This document shows, piece by piece, positions 38,681 through 50,500 of a stretch of DNA of 64,000 nucleotides. Made by a program: the position numbers and the translations under genes. The notes beneath the pieces are model-generated. The model did not search any database. It had not been told where the DNA came from and worked only from the letters and a program-made list of their open reading frames with translations. This DNA comes from Lepraria neglecta. Its lineage: Eukaryota > Ascomycota > Lecanoromycetes > Lecanorales > Stereocaulaceae. The number at the start of each line of letters is the position of its first letter. Positions within the stretch are counted from its first letter, which is position 1. The stretch is taken from contig CM065646.1 of assembly GCA_033220425.1 (NCBI GenBank), forward strand, positions 1,247,501 through 1,311,500, read 5' to 3'.

Positions 38681-39408
38681 TATAACAATAAAAGTAGATT
38701 TGATTTCGAAGACCGTTCAAGTTGAAACCGAAGAATCGAAGCTCCTGTGCCAACACTGAAGCGCTCCCAAGGCTTAGAGTATCGAATTAATTTATACGCT
38801 ACACAAGTTAAACGCCAACCAGGCAAGTTTGACCATCGTGGTATTTGGCGGCGTTTTACGTGTAGTACTAGAACTCGCTACATACGTCAACAAAAGTCTC
38901 CAGATAACCTATTTATCATTCACATCTCGTGAGAATGTAAGGATAAATGGTTCAATGAGGTTAGGGAGTACCAATTTCGATGAAGTCAAAGCGAGAGGCA
39001 AGATGCTATTGAGTTGGCTGTACTAGTGTGCTTGAACCCTTACCTGCACATTGTGCGCTACCTCAATCTTCCTATCACTGCTAACGACATAACTCTTGAA
39101 TCAGACATTTCTTGCTTCGCTACAACCCTCCAGAGACTCATTGGAGTGGTCCTTTCAGGCACCCTGCAGCTTTGTTCCTGTCAATGCCATCGTGAGCTAA
39201 TTTGCAACATCAGGAGAACCAGTATATGTGGAGGTCTAGGGAGGAGGTTCGGAGGTGCTCCTTCGCAGCACAGAGACAGGTGGGTAATATGGTTGATAAT
39301 CCTTAACTTGGGCATTGTGATGAGGTTATCCAGTGGATAAGGTATGAGACCAAGAAACAGCAACGTGATATTGCCGGTGTTGAGTTCCATAGGTCTACTA
39401 TCTTCAAT
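38681..39408. other. Boundary DNA between the RIP-mutated repeats and the gene-rich part
   Basis: From about 38.7 kb the CpA/TpG dinucleotides return and TpA density falls. No coding sequence, RNA gene or repeat was recognised here. The right end probably holds the 3' untranslated region of the leftward RIB3-type gene. Confidence 0.6.
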
Positions 39409-40245
39409 TTATGTATGGCCGATAATCTTATCTTCCGCATTCCTTCCATCGAGGTACTCCACCAAAGCCTCAATCGTGCACACCCTAATCCCCCACCTCC
39501 TCCCAAACCTCAAACAGCCATTCCTCCTCGTCATCCCCCCATGTATCCGTTCCGTCCTTCCCTCTACTTCCTCCCCCTTGTCCACTAACTCAGACAACAC
39601 CCCCGCTTGCGCCTTCCTCGCCAGCTTGCAGAACTCAATCGTAGCCTCGGTATGCCCTCTCCTCTCTCTCACCCCACCGTCCTTCGCCCTAAGCGGAAAC
39701 ACATGTCCCGGCCTCCGAAAGGAATCCGCTCGAGCTGACTTCGAAGCAAGTGTGCGGCACGTGAGCGCTCGGTCGTAAGCTGATATACCCGTTGTGATGC
39801 ATCCGTCTAAGGCATCTATGGAGACGGTGTAGGCGGTACCCTCGATGTCGTTATTTTTAAGAACCATCTGTGGGAGGTCTAGGGAGGTGGTGAGGGAGGA
39901 AGATACGGGAGTGCAGATCAGGCCGCTGGTGTGGCGGATCATGAAGGCCATTTTTTCAGTGGTTATTTCTGAGGCGGCGATAATGAGGTCGCCTTCGTTT
40001 TCGCGGGAGGTGCTGTCGAGGACGATGATGAATTCGCCGTGCTCTGGGGAGGGCATTATTAGCTTTGTGGGGGCTGTTTCTTGGGGGGTGTATGGCTTAC
40101 TGAATGCTTCAATTGTATCTTGGATGGTGTCAAAGTGTAGCTTCGACGTTCCATTGTTAGCCAGATCTCCATCCAGGTGGGTGTGCTGAGGATGTTGCGA
40201 GACGTCCTGGTCCGGTACTAAAGGAAGCATGTCGTCTATTGGCAT
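39409..40245 (-). CDS. 3,4-dihydroxy-2-butanone 4-phosphate synthase (RIB3/RibB type)
   Basis: The family converts D-ribulose 5-phosphate into L-3,4-dihydroxy-2-butanone 4-phosphate plus formate, a branch of riboflavin synthesis that needs Mg2+. The 278-residue single-exon protein carries the family blocks: RENEGDLI (residues 81-88, acidic metal and substrate site), HTSGLICTP (105-113), TTGISAYDRA, then RPGHVFPLRAKDGG (178-191) and RRGHTEA (196-202), and a C-terminal GCLRFGRRWGIRVCTIE block. All the catalytic blocks I can recognise are present. I chose the first ATG in frame (40245); the frame is open upstream to a TTG at 40311. The N-terminus has about 35 extra residues plus an insertion before RENEGD, compared with typical RIB3. 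A copy next to a transaldolase and an NRPS-like cluster suggests a second, specialised copy rather than housekeeping. Whether the genome has another RIB3 cannot be seen here. Confidence 0.9.
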   Translation of the reverse strand: MPIDDMLPLVPDQDVSQHPQHTHLDGDLANNGTSKLHFDTIQDTIEAFSKPYTPQETAPTKLIMPSPEHGEFIIVLDSTSRENEGDLIIAASEITTEKMAFMIRHTSGLICTPVSSSLTTSLDLPQMVLKNNDIEGTAYTVSIDALDGCITTGISAYDRALTCRTLASKSARADSFRRPGHVFPLRAKDGGVRERRGHTEATIEFCKLARKAQAGVLSELVDKGEEVEGRTERIHGGMTRRNGCLRFGRRWGIRVCTIEALVEYLDGRNAEDKIIGHT

Positions 40246-41139
40246 TGGAATACTCTCAGGCGAATGGTGATATAAACTTTGACGTCGAGATTTGTGCCTC
40301 TGAATACTCAATGCTTGTCGTTAAGCCCAATGGTGATCTCTCTCGACTTTTTCAATACATCCGGCTGGATATTACTTTCAAGAATGACGGCGCAGGAAGC
40401 CCGGTGTCAACCAGCATAGCTAGGCAGGCGGACACAGCAGCACACGACGCCAAGCCACCCTTGTTAGCCTTCGCTATCGTTCTCAAAAGCAGCAATTCCT
40501 TTCCTGCCGAGGGTCGCCCGATTCTTGAATCCCGTGCCTTTCTGATCTAGAGCTCGACCGGCCTGGAGAATTTCATCTACGACGCCGAGCCAGGCCGTTC
40601 TCCTGCAAGGTTAGATCGCGTCCTGCGCCGTGGTCACAAGGGGTAGCTCACAAATATCTTTCCGTGGCGCTGATGGTCATGCATTAGATCTCTTTCACGA
40701 ATCTTCGGTCAGAAGGTATCTTTTATGTCGGTCGTGGCGCGGATCATCTCTAGCGTTCTCGGATGCATAATTAGCCTCAACTCGGTTCCGGTAGGTCCGG
40801 GCAGGTCCGGTATCTTTATTAGGCCCTGCCTAAAATCAAAGTTACTAGCAGAGGCGTATCAAATCCAAAGTGGGGTGACTTCACTCGTAAATTACAGCTA
40901 GAGTTGATCCATAATCGAGCGATGAAGGGCCGCCTACAAAGCCGTAGCCTAGATCGACTGAGGCCGAGTCGATCCCAGCGATTGAGTTTAGGGTGTGACG
41001 AGCGTCCTGCATATTGTTGGCGTATTTCGCAACCCGGGCAAAAGCGTGCCCTCTTTCAACGCTGAGTGCTGTCTTGAAACCTAGCGGGTTCCTTTTCGAT
41101 TTGACTTCGTTGGATGTAGAAAATATCACAGTCTTCGAC
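40246..41139. other. Divergent intergenic region, RIB3-type gene / transaldolase
   Basis: About 0.9 kb between two divergently transcribed genes; it must hold both promoters. A short minus-strand frame (40881-41165) overlaps the first transaldolase exon, has no recognisable domain and is not called. The block GTTCCGGTAGGTCCGGGCAGGTCCGG near 40784-40811 holds three GGTCCGG-like repeats. Confidence 0.5.
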
Positions 41140-42517
41140 ATGGGTTCATTAGCGGAGCGAGTCAATCTCCTGGAGTACCTTCGCTCAAGGAGTCAAGTTG
41201 ACTGTGATAGTTTGGATATCGAGCGTAAATCTCTCCTCAATTGAACTATCTTGCATTATTATATTGTAGAGCTGACGAGCATGGGCCAATAGTTGCGACT
41301 GAGCTAGGACCATTTGTCGATTGCACTTCAAACCAAGTACAGTGTTCCATCATAGACCATCTAATGGCTGTTGATTGATCTCTTAGGCCGATGCCTACAC
41401 AGAACTACTCAACCCTCAGAGGGCGGCTCTGCTCAAAAAGTCAGCAACCTTGGCCCAGCAGATCCACTTCGACTTTCCACATGTCTCCTGTGAAGAGCTG
41501 GCGGTGGAAATATCGGTTCGTCGTGCTCCCATCTGCAAAGAAGGATTGTCGGTAGCAATGCTGGCTAACAGAAAAAAAAGATGGTGAGCTTGTCTTTGAC
41601 ACTTGTGCCTTTGATAACCGGAGATATCCACGTGATGGCCAATCCAACCCTGCAAACTACCAAACAATTCGTGGAAAATGCGCAGCGTACGCTCTATTCT
41701 GGACGCCTGCCTGCTGCGATTGATAGAAATGCTGATGCTGAATCATAGGCATCTCAGAAATATGTACTCGCCTACAACCAAGCTTCGATGAATCGAGACT
41801 TTGCGTCAAGGTAGTAGCGACGTGGGAAGGTCTTCAAGCCTGCCGCGAATTGACTAGCCTGGGCATCAGGACTCTAGCAACCACGCTCTTCACCATAGAG
41901 CAGGCGATTCTGGCTGCCGAAGCTGAATGCGTTTACATTGCGCCGTTCGTGCATGAGCTCAAGGCTTTCTTTGATGAGACGTCAGTGATTCTAGCCAGAT
42001 CTCGAAGAACGAAATATGCGGAAAGCTCACACTAAGCAGATACCACGACGGGGAGCCAATTCTGCCGCTCTGTGTCCAGGCTCAGCGATACTTCGAGCAA
42101 CACTCGTACGTTACGCGGGTCAAGGCTGCCGGCCTGCTTTCGGTGGACGAAGCTGTCAAGCTTGCTGGTGTCGCCTCCCTTACTATCGCTCCCAATCTTC
42201 TACATACCCTTTCGAAGAGTGAAGAGCTGGAATCGCAACTGGCAGATCGCTCATTATTCCAGGAGAAGGCAATGCTTGAAGGGCAAGCGGTGGAGCACAC
42301 GACCTTTATCGACGATGAGGCTAAGTTTCGAGAAGCCTTCGCCAAAAGTGCGGGTGGTAAGGGACAGATTAAGACTGCACAGGTAAAAAAGACCTTGCTT
42401 CTAACCCTCGAAGGCACTGCGTGCTGACAATCTCCGCAGGCGATTGAGATTTTCAGTGAATACCAGATTAAGGCAGAGTCAATGATGAGAGACCCGGATT
42501 TGACGCGAATTGGATAG
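41140..42517 (+). CDS. Transaldolase, seven exons, 338 aa
   Basis: Transaldolase moves a dihydroxyacetone unit between sugar phosphates (sedoheptulose 7-P plus glyceraldehyde 3-P to erythrose 4-P plus fructose 6-P), through a Schiff base on lysine, in the cytosolic pentose phosphate pathway. Exons fitted by hand: 41140-41224, 41293-41336, 41387-41515, 41581-41686, 41749-41980, 42040-42382, 42440-42517. They give an uninterrupted 338-residue frame. Blocks in order: VDCDSLDIE, PFVDCTSNQ, EELAVEISM, TGDIHVMANPT, LCVKVVATWEG with the Schiff-base Lys at residue 142, GIRTLATTLF, CVYIAPFVHEL, VTRVKAAGLLS, SLTIAPNLL and the tail AIEIFSEYQIKAES. All six introns are GT-AG and 50-68 nt long. It looks intact. 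The neighbouring RIB3-type gene also uses a pentose phosphate, so the two may work together to supply or divert sugar phosphates. Confidence 0.9.
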
Positions 42518-42964
42518 AGTAGGAAGTCTTTCGGAGCGTTTCTTCTTCTAAGAGGACCGTGTATCTGGCCTGATGCCGCAGAGTCAACTGTCCATATTGG
42601 CCCTATCAAGGCGGAATCGGCTGTGTTTCTATGAGAGACTAAGGCTATGAGATGTCTGGCGAGATTAGTAGAAAGCATTGATCCAAATGCCTCGGAGAAG
42701 GTTTTTTGACATACTTTGTCGGGCGCTATATCTATCGTCCCGCTTCGAGGATTTCCATCATCATAGATCTAGACGTTCTTCGGTCTTGTTCGCACGAAGC
42801 CCCTTGCGTAGGATATGTTCGTTGGCTGGCTACCCCTCCATGTCAGTCAGCGGTCTAGTAGATGTTGGCACTCGAAATTACAAATGACATCTTGTGCTAT
42901 CTTCTTCCATATACTTCGCTTGACATATCCCCTCAAATCTCACCAAAACTAGAGCCATAGAAAT
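42518..42964. other. Intergenic region, transaldolase to MFS transporter
   Basis: About 450 bases between two genes on the same strand, holding the transaldolase 3' end and the transporter promoter. No coding feature was recognised. Confidence 0.6.
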
Positions 42965-44456
42965 ATGCCTTCTCGCAAGTTTCGCTCGTCTAAGGCCTTT
43001 GTTACTCTGGTTGTGTGTGTGGCAATCTACACTGATTTGCTCCTGTCCAACCTCATTGTACCAATACTTCCCTATGCTCTATCAGAGCGTGTTGGACTGC
43101 CACAAGAAGATATTCAGAGGTGGAATTCCATACTGCTGGCACTGTATGGCGGGTCGCAAATGGTTGGATCCTGTGTGTCGAAATTCCCTATCGATGAGAC
43201 TTCTGGACTCTATCTTTGTCCACTCAGTTGTGCATTCCATCGATTCTCAGCTTGTCGTTATACACAATAGATGGCTGACTCGAATTCAACCCCTAGTAAG
43301 CTTTGGCTGGATTGGAGATCGAATACCTAGCCGACAAACGCCTTTCATAGTCGGCTTACTAGCTCTAGGAGCAACTACCGTCCTGTTTGCCGGGGGAACC
43401 ACACTTCCTATTTACTCCATCGCACGTATTCTGCAAGGCTTGTCGGGCGCTGTCACTTTCACCCTCGGCTCTACGCTTCTCTTTGACGTCGTTGGAAAAG
43501 AAGGCATAGGAAGAGCGACGGGTTATACTGGCATGAGCGTAAGCTTGGGGATTCTCACGGGCCCTGTGGCCGGAGGAGTGCTTTATGAGTATGGAGGCTA
43601 TTTCTACGTCTTCATCCCAGCCTTTGTCCTCATTACCGTGGATATCATCTTACGCCTCATGGTTATATGCGAGAAAAGGACACCACTCCAGCCAATTCTT
43701 AAGGAATCCATCAAATCAGGAGACTCAACGACAGAGACAGAACCACTCTTGGGAGGACCTAGTATTAAAGCTGCTCGCTTTCCAATCCTCGTAATGCTTG
43801 CCTCTCCAAGGTTTTTAGTAGCGATATTGAGCCTTTTCACCATAAACAGCTTTTCAAACGGCTTTGACGGCGTCATGCCAGTCTATGTATACCAAACCTT
43901 TGGAATCGGTCCATCCCAGGTTGCCGTCTTGTTCCTCGTCCTCTGTGCTCCCTCGCTGTTTTCGCCAATTACCGGGACGCTCAAGGATCGATACGGTGCC
44001 AAATGGCCCGCAGTGGGTGGTCTCGTGCTTATGATCCTAAGCCTGATCCTCCTCCGACTAATTGTTGCGGGCGTGACCGCGCCATATGCGAAGCTTGCAG
44101 CCATACTGTTTTCTTTTGGATTGGCCGTCGCAATAGCCCAGCCTCCACTGATTACAGAGATCACTTCTGCGGTCCAGGAAATAGAACAAGCCAGGCCTGG
44201 CATCTTTGGGCCTTTCGGGGCCTTTGCGCAGGCATATGGGCTCTTGAACTGTGCTTTCGCGGCAGGCTCAATGGTCGGGCCCCTCTATGCTGGCTTTATC
44301 AAAGAATGGTTGGGATGGTCGGCGATGTCTCTGATGATGGGCACCTTGGTCTCTGTTATATTGGTCTTTGCCTTCCTGGTGACTGGAGGGCCAGCACTCT
44401 CGAGAGGCCAGGCGGCTCCTGCTTTGGATGTGTCCCCGAGAGCTGGTGAGGCGTAG
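42965..44456 (+). CDS. MFS transporter (DHA1-like), 455 aa
   Basis: A 12-segment major facilitator superfamily carrier of the plasma or vesicle membrane, probably a drug or metabolite:H+ antiporter. Two exons, 42965-43172 and 43297-44456, are joined across a 124-nt GTGTGT...CTAG intron. The first exon gives helix 1 (FVTLVVCVAIYTDLLLSNLI) and part of helix 2. The second starts at the loop-2/3 signature GWIGDRIPSRQ and continues with an RILQGLSGA motif and TGPVAGGVLYEYGG (motif C type), then a charged central loop with a dileucine-like EPLLGG, and six more helices. The start ATG is well placed before a basic short N-terminus (MPSRKFRSSK). Its cluster position suggests export of the product or an intermediate. 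The substrate cannot be read from the sequence. Confidence 0.88.
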
Positions 44457-44852
44457 TTAAAGATCACACCTCTTGGTTGCATAGACCAGAGCTCGCGGCA
44501 ATGGTTCATCGGTGTTGTCCTTCACTTGATTGCCGGCGATAGATCGAAAATTTAAATAACTCAAATACAATAAGTCTTCTGCGGTGTGTTGTATCAAACG
44601 ATGTAATAATAATCTCTTAACCACACATGTTGTCCTCAAGTCCTCAACATCCAAAGCTATCAAAGGCGAATCCATTGGAAAATAAGTTGGTAGTCAAATT
44701 TGCGCCAACATCTGATACCCAGCCCACTATGTTAATAGTACAGGTGCAGTCTTTCGAGGAAGCTAGGTTAAATGGGCTTGGGATGTCCACTGCAATTCTC
44801 GGTATGGCAAACATTCTAGAACAAACATGCAGGATGCACACCAGGATGACTT
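44457..44852. other. Convergent 3' region between the MFS and 2OG oxygenase genes
   Basis: About 400 bases between two convergent genes, AT-rich around 44540-44630. It probably holds both 3' UTRs. No gene was recognised. Confidence 0.6.
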
Positions 44853-45970
44853 TCAGTAAGCTGATTGCAGCCTGTGCTGATGATACTCAATCGCGCTCAT
44901 CTCTCGATACAACGGTTTTGACCCCTCCTCCAAAAATTCTTTGAGAGGGCCAACAGACGCCCCCCGATCGGCCTTGCAAAAGTATGCAATCGAATATCTC
45001 TCTGGGAGCGTACCGGCATCCGTGTCCTCCAGGTAGTCGGGTAGATTGACTCGGTGGAGACCGGCAGATAATACATCGTTCGTCCAGCGTTGCAGAGTTT
45101 CGCTCACATTGACAATCATATCTGACTGTTTTCCACACGCAACACGGCTGAAAGTACCGCGCTGCTCTCTGTTCTCGAACTCCAGTCCACCAACGCCATC
45201 TTGAAACAGGAGAGTGATGACACCTAAATCAAAATGAGGCCAGATTCGGCTTACGTTCCCGCGCTTGATATCCTCTACATCAATTGCAGGGTAGTGGTTC
45301 AAGCGCATCTCGCTCGCGTTTCCTTTGTGCGTCATTCGGTCCAACAATGCGCCAGAAGGTAGATTCAAGGCCACTTCGAGGGCCTCCATGATTCGGGCAC
45401 TGATCTGTTCTAGCCCTTCGAATGCGTCCTCCAAATGCTCACGGAAACCTGGCAGCACACTTTCATCGGGCCATTTGTTGAGATACTGAAGATCGTTTTT
45501 TGGCCCCTGATCGAAGTGCTCCTGCAGTCGTCAAAAAATGTGGGGACAAAGCGAGTTTTCTACATCTGGCTCACTCTTGCGTCCCTTAGGTCTTCTGCCA
45601 TTTGAGACTTCAGCAACCCCTTCCGATAAAGCGTGGAGCTGTTCTCGGCGCCGACTTTGCTCCACCCACGCTGCGGATCAGGCCCCGGTTGATGTGCTAT
45701 TGAGAATTTGTCTTCCGTCTTCATCTGGAAAAACAATCTATTCTACATATCGACAATTTCCCCTGTCAGAAGACCCATCTGATCATTCAAAAGTCGTTCT
45801 ACACGTACCCATTCAAACAGCTTCGCGACTGCGTGATCAGTAACTCCATGATTTACAATTCTCACAAATCCATATTGACGCAGGCTTTGAAGTAAATCTG
45901 ATGCGAATTGTCTGGAGTCTGTGTCGCTTCCATTGGTGAAGAGAGAAAGATCAAGCGTTGGCAAGCTCAT
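44853..45970 (-). CDS. Isopenicillin-N-synthase-like Fe(II)/2-oxoglutarate oxygenase, 332 aa
   Basis: Member of the DIOX_N plus 2OG-FeII_Oxy superfamily, cytosolic enzymes that hydroxylate, desaturate or cyclise small molecules. Three exons (45970-45809, 45742-45575, 45521-44853) with GTACGT and GTGAGC introns of 66 and 53 nt give 332 residues. The N-terminal half has LPTLDLSLF and QYGFVRIVNHGV. The middle has PDPQRGWSKVGAENSS, and then EHFDQGPKNDLQYLNKWPD. The iron site is IWPHFDLGVITLLFQD (His and Asp), with the distal His in GLHRVNLP and the 2OG-binding Arg in ERYSIAYF. All ligands are present. It lies divergently from the NRPS-like gene. The substrate is unknown; tailoring of the NRPS-like product is inferred. 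Confidence 0.9.
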
Positions 45971-47532
45971 CTTAGAGAATGGCGAGGACGTGATTGGGCA
46001 TCTCCTCATAATCTGATTCAAGGTGTCTCCCTGCTTGGTGGAAAAGACTGGCGTGAGATGGAAAGACCGCCTTTGTTCACCACATACGGCCACAGCGTCA
46101 TCGCGACTCTCCTGCCCTCTTATCGGAAAGGTCGCTGAGCCGAGCAACCAAACTAGTATGCAGAAGCTCAATACCCTTACGAGTGGACCAGGAGGAAATC
46201 AAATATCACCATAGGACTTGTTCAATTAGTATCCCTCGAATAGGCCAAGCAAAGAAAAAGCCGAGCGTTCGCGCTGAATGATTTCTTGACCCTAGGATCA
46301 TCTGGGCGTGATGCAAGAACCCTAAAAACCGGCAGGCGACTTCTCGTATCCGTTCCTGGAGAAGCTTTGACAGCCATTGCAACTGCGTCCCGCAATCATT
46401 GGAAAGAGGAAGATAATTACCGTATTTTACCGCTGATCTTAGGCGCCCTGATTTATTATACGTGCTTTGCAGTAGTATGCATTAGCGGTCTACAGATAAG
46501 GTAGAGCAAAGTAACCGCTAAAAGAATCTAGCGTATAGTATTACAGTCTCGACGGCCCGTATTCGCACCCGGAATCTGGAGATTGCGCCGAAGCCGTCCG
46601 AAGACCAGGGTCGAGGGGACAGGCCACGCGGCATTAGGCTAACTCAGGCCCATGGGACTCAAATAGGGGCTTGGAGCTCTTGCCTCTTTCGTCATGGAGA
46701 TGTTCGGCTCCTCCCAAATCTTACCAAAGCTACATCGAACATTCAGAGCTAACGCATCTTGATTTGCGCTAAGAGAAACCCTAACCCTGGCCTCGGATAA
46801 CGCCTCAAAGGAGGCCAGCACCCTTGAAGCTTAAGGGCGCCTCTAGGCCTTGCTCCAGTCGCGAGCTCCTGCGGGAAGGGCAGCTTGTTAGAGGGGCTTT
46901 CTATACGCTATCCACTCTGCCTAACGGGAATCTTCCGGGTAGCACCTCTAGGCGCTACAGTATTCGAGTCGCCAGCCAAGCCCCTAAAGACTTTTGGTGT
47001 CATCCTCCGTACTTGGCCTATCAAGTTAGTGCTAAAACGTCACTAACCTCGGCCTTATTCGCTTCGCCTACCTGCTTGCGCCGACCTCCACCAATCCATG
47101 TGCAATGGATTATCAGCTCGAGCTTCCCGAGGTGCGCCAAAGGGCTCCAAAGCTCTAGATTTTACTTTCAGTTAGCGGCGGAGATGATACGAAGTCCAGA
47201 ATCTACAAGCATTTGCTTTCTCACTATGCATGCGACCAAAGCCGGTCGCGGGTCCAAGTTGCACCTGAAGCCCAGATCGTCGAAGACGGTGATGGCAATT
47301 GCGAATCGAGACCAGCAGGCCCTAACGAACGTTCAAGTCCACCTCAATTTCAGAGGGTGGCTCCGGTCTCGGATCTGGGCTGATGGGCGCCGTGGACGGC
47401 GATGAGATCGAAAGATTATAGCTACAATGGGTCACGTGATTGTTGTCTTCTCTACGATGTGATCTGACAATCTTGCCGGGTTGGAGGAGAGACAATTGGC
47501 CGAGCTTTGGTGCTTCGGTGTTGAGGTTGGAG
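45971..47532. other. 1.5-kb divergent region upstream of the NRPS-like gene
   Basis: This region separates the leftward oxygenase from the rightward NRPS-like gene. It holds both promoters, including a CACGTG E-box at 47433-47438. It also holds a GC-richer stretch (about 46540-47400) with a + strand open frame of 193 codons (46824-47405). I recognise no domain in that frame and its codon pattern does not look coding. A degraded gene or repeat is possible. Confidence 0.5.
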
Positions 47533-50500
47533 ATGGGCTCGACATCGGAGATTCCCCAAGACCTCGTCTACCATCACTGTCATTTTCCTACCGGCACGAG
47601 AAGAGAGTCGGAGAGTCTGATCTACGATCCTCAGTACGAATCGATCAACATCTTTGGACATGAGGAAGCCACTTGGGAACGTGTCTCGAAGATCGAGGCT
47701 GCAGAAGACTTGTTACAAATTGCCTGGGCAAGTCTACTGTGCACCTACACCCGAAACAACATCGTCTCTTTCGTTACATATTGTCGGTTGAACGGAACAT
47801 GTCCAATTACAACTACCGAACTTTTGCTGTTGGAGTATCAGACCCTCAACAAGCGTATCTTCAAGAGGACTCATAAAGCTCGTTTAGAAAGGTACTTTTC
47901 GCGTGCCTTGAGAGATGCTCAGATCAATACAGCGATAGACTTTTCTGGGTCTTTGTCGTTGATCAATGGAGGAGACAACGGAAGGCTATCCCAGCTGCTA
48001 GAGTCTCAAAGTAATGACTTTGCTGATATTGTAGGTGCTTTTTCGATTACACTTGTAGGAGCCTTTCGTGAGAACGCAAGATGTCTGTGGAATTGCTCGT
48101 ATTTCTCTGCCTTTATATTCCATTCAGCAGAAGATATTCTTGAAATCAAAAAACCGGACGATAAAGTGGTCATTATTTCTACAATAACCATGCGTTCTTA
48201 ACGGCACTTCAAAGCTCAAGTTTGAAAGCACCTTCCGCCTCCTTATCAAAAAGCCATTGACATTTTTTTATCTTTTTCGAATAGAGAACGAATTGGGTGC
48301 ATCGAGTACTGTTAACCAACATCTAACTTTTGATATATTAGTTCGACCTTATACTCAAAAGTAGCACAGACTTCGCCGGGGTCACCATCAGCTATAAGCG
48401 CCACAAAGTCTCCCGAAAGTACGCCTATGCTATCGCCGCTACCTTTCGGACAATTTTGAAAGAAGTCGTAACGGACGAGGCTCGAATGGACACAGTAAGT
48501 GCGATCAGCAAGGACGACGTGCAACAGATGGCTTTATGGAATCCTGAAGATCCTTTCGCCCTAATGCAGGACAGTTGCATGCATCATCTCTTCGAAGCAA
48601 AGGCTCGAGAAATCCCTAGTGCTGAAGCTGTTTGTGCTTGGGATGGAGACCTAACATATCTAGACCTCGACAGGCTTTCGTCGAGTGTCGCTCAGCGGTT
48701 AATCACCCTTGGTGTTGGCCGAGGAGTATACGTTCCTATCGCTTACGAGAAAAGTCTTTGGACTGTGGTGGCTATGTTGGGAATCTTGAAAGCGGGAGGT
48801 GCTTTCGTGCCGCTTAATCCACACGACCCAGAAGCTCGACTCCAAGAGATCTTGACTAGCACTAATGCAGAGATCATAATTACGATGGAAAAATTCGTCT
48901 CGAAGTTCGAACCTTTGGTGAAGCGTGTGGTGGTTGTTTCCAGGGACACAACTTCGGCCGGTATAAGTCAGCTCAATGGGACTCATAACGCCTCTGCTGC
49001 GGTCGTCAAGTCTAGTGATCCAATCTTAGTCTTGTTTACATCGGGATCCACTGGCCAGCCGAAGGGAATGATTCATGATCATAGAGCTATATGTACGCAT
49101 GCTCTAACCCATGGAAAAACAATGGCCTATCATGGCGCTCGCGTGTTGCAGTTTGCTGCTCACACATTTGATGTGGCCATTATGGACATCTTCACGACTT
49201 TGTTGTTCGGAGGATGTGTTTGCATACCTTCCGAAGAGGACCGGCGATGTAACATCGTGGGTGTAATCAATAGCATGGGAGTGAACCATGCCACCTTAAC
49301 ACCCTCTTTTGCCGAGCTCATCGAGCCGTCTGAGGTCCCGTCGCTGAAATTTCTTGCTGTTGGAGGTGAAAGACTTCCACAAGATGTGATTCAGCGCTGG
49401 GCAAAAAAGGTAAAGCTGATTCAGATTTACGGGCCCGCCGAGGCAGGTATTGTTCTTACGATGCCCCTACAAAGCGATACGCAGCCGGAATGTAACGGCA
49501 TCCCGCTCCAGAGTTGTTCCTGTTGGCTTGTAAACCCAGACGACGCCGAATTTCTTGTCCCGATTGGTGCTGTTGGCGAGCTGGTCGTTGCGGGACCAAG
49601 CTTGACACGCGGCTATCTTAACAACGAACCAAAGACCCGAATGTCGTTTCTTGATAATCCTCCGTGGGAAAAAAGCCTAGCACTGAGCGTAACACGCTTC
49701 TATAAGACAGGAGATCTCTTGAGGCTTAATACGGATTCTTTTGACGGTTCTTACGATTTCGTAGGCCGAAAAGATTCTCAGATCAAGCTCCGCGGCCAGC
49801 GCATCGAGCCGGGCGAGATAGAGCACCATCTTGTATCCATACCGGACGTCGCTACGTCAGTGGTGACCCGGCCAGATGAAGGACCTTTCGCCGGCAAGCT
49901 GGTCGCTGTCGTGCAGATGCGCAGTGCAAGCATCGTGCACTCTCGACCTCACAAGAGTTCCATTTGCATTGATTCTATTCAATCTGTAACTACAGAACGC
50001 ATAAGAGAACATCTCTTAAGAGCGCTTCCAACTTACATGATTCCAACAGTATGTGTTGTGGTCAGAAATCTGCCCTTCGTCCCATCACTGAAAATCGATC
50101 GAAAAGCAGTCGATGCCTGGCTTACGACAATGGAATCTACAAGAAGTAGTGATCAAGTGATACCTACGCGTGGTGCTCTTAAGTCTAATGAGAACACAGC
50201 GCATCGCTTGAGCCGCAAAGTTGCAGAGCTCGTGGCTCCCAATGACATGTTCACGCGGGCAAACCTCGAAGGTTACAACTTTGCCCTTCGCGATATTGGT
50301 ATTGATTCGATTCAGACAATTTCGCTCTTGTTGTTCGTCAGAAAACACTACTCGACCAGTGTGCCATTAGACCTGCTGCTCAGCGCGAATACCACGATTC
50401 GAGAACTTGCAACTCTGCTTGAGGGCCGAAGCCAGGCCCTAATCGGTCCGCAGCAAATTGTCGCATTCGATTTTCACCATGAGTCTCGGAGGTTGAGCGA

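Noticed and set aside
40881-41165. 94-codon minus-strand frame between the RIB3-type gene and the transaldolase
   Set aside because: It begins at TTG, overlaps the first transaldolase exon in antisense and has no recognisable domain.
42082-42678. 198-codon minus-strand frame
   Set aside because: It lies antisense to the well-supported sixth and seventh transaldolase exons.
47440-48201. Separate 253-codon gene upstream of the NRPS-like enzyme
   Set aside because: The frame starts at TTG, not ATG, and its content matches the N-terminal region of fungal NRPSs. A GTAGGT splice site joins it in phase to the main frame, so it is taken as exon 1.
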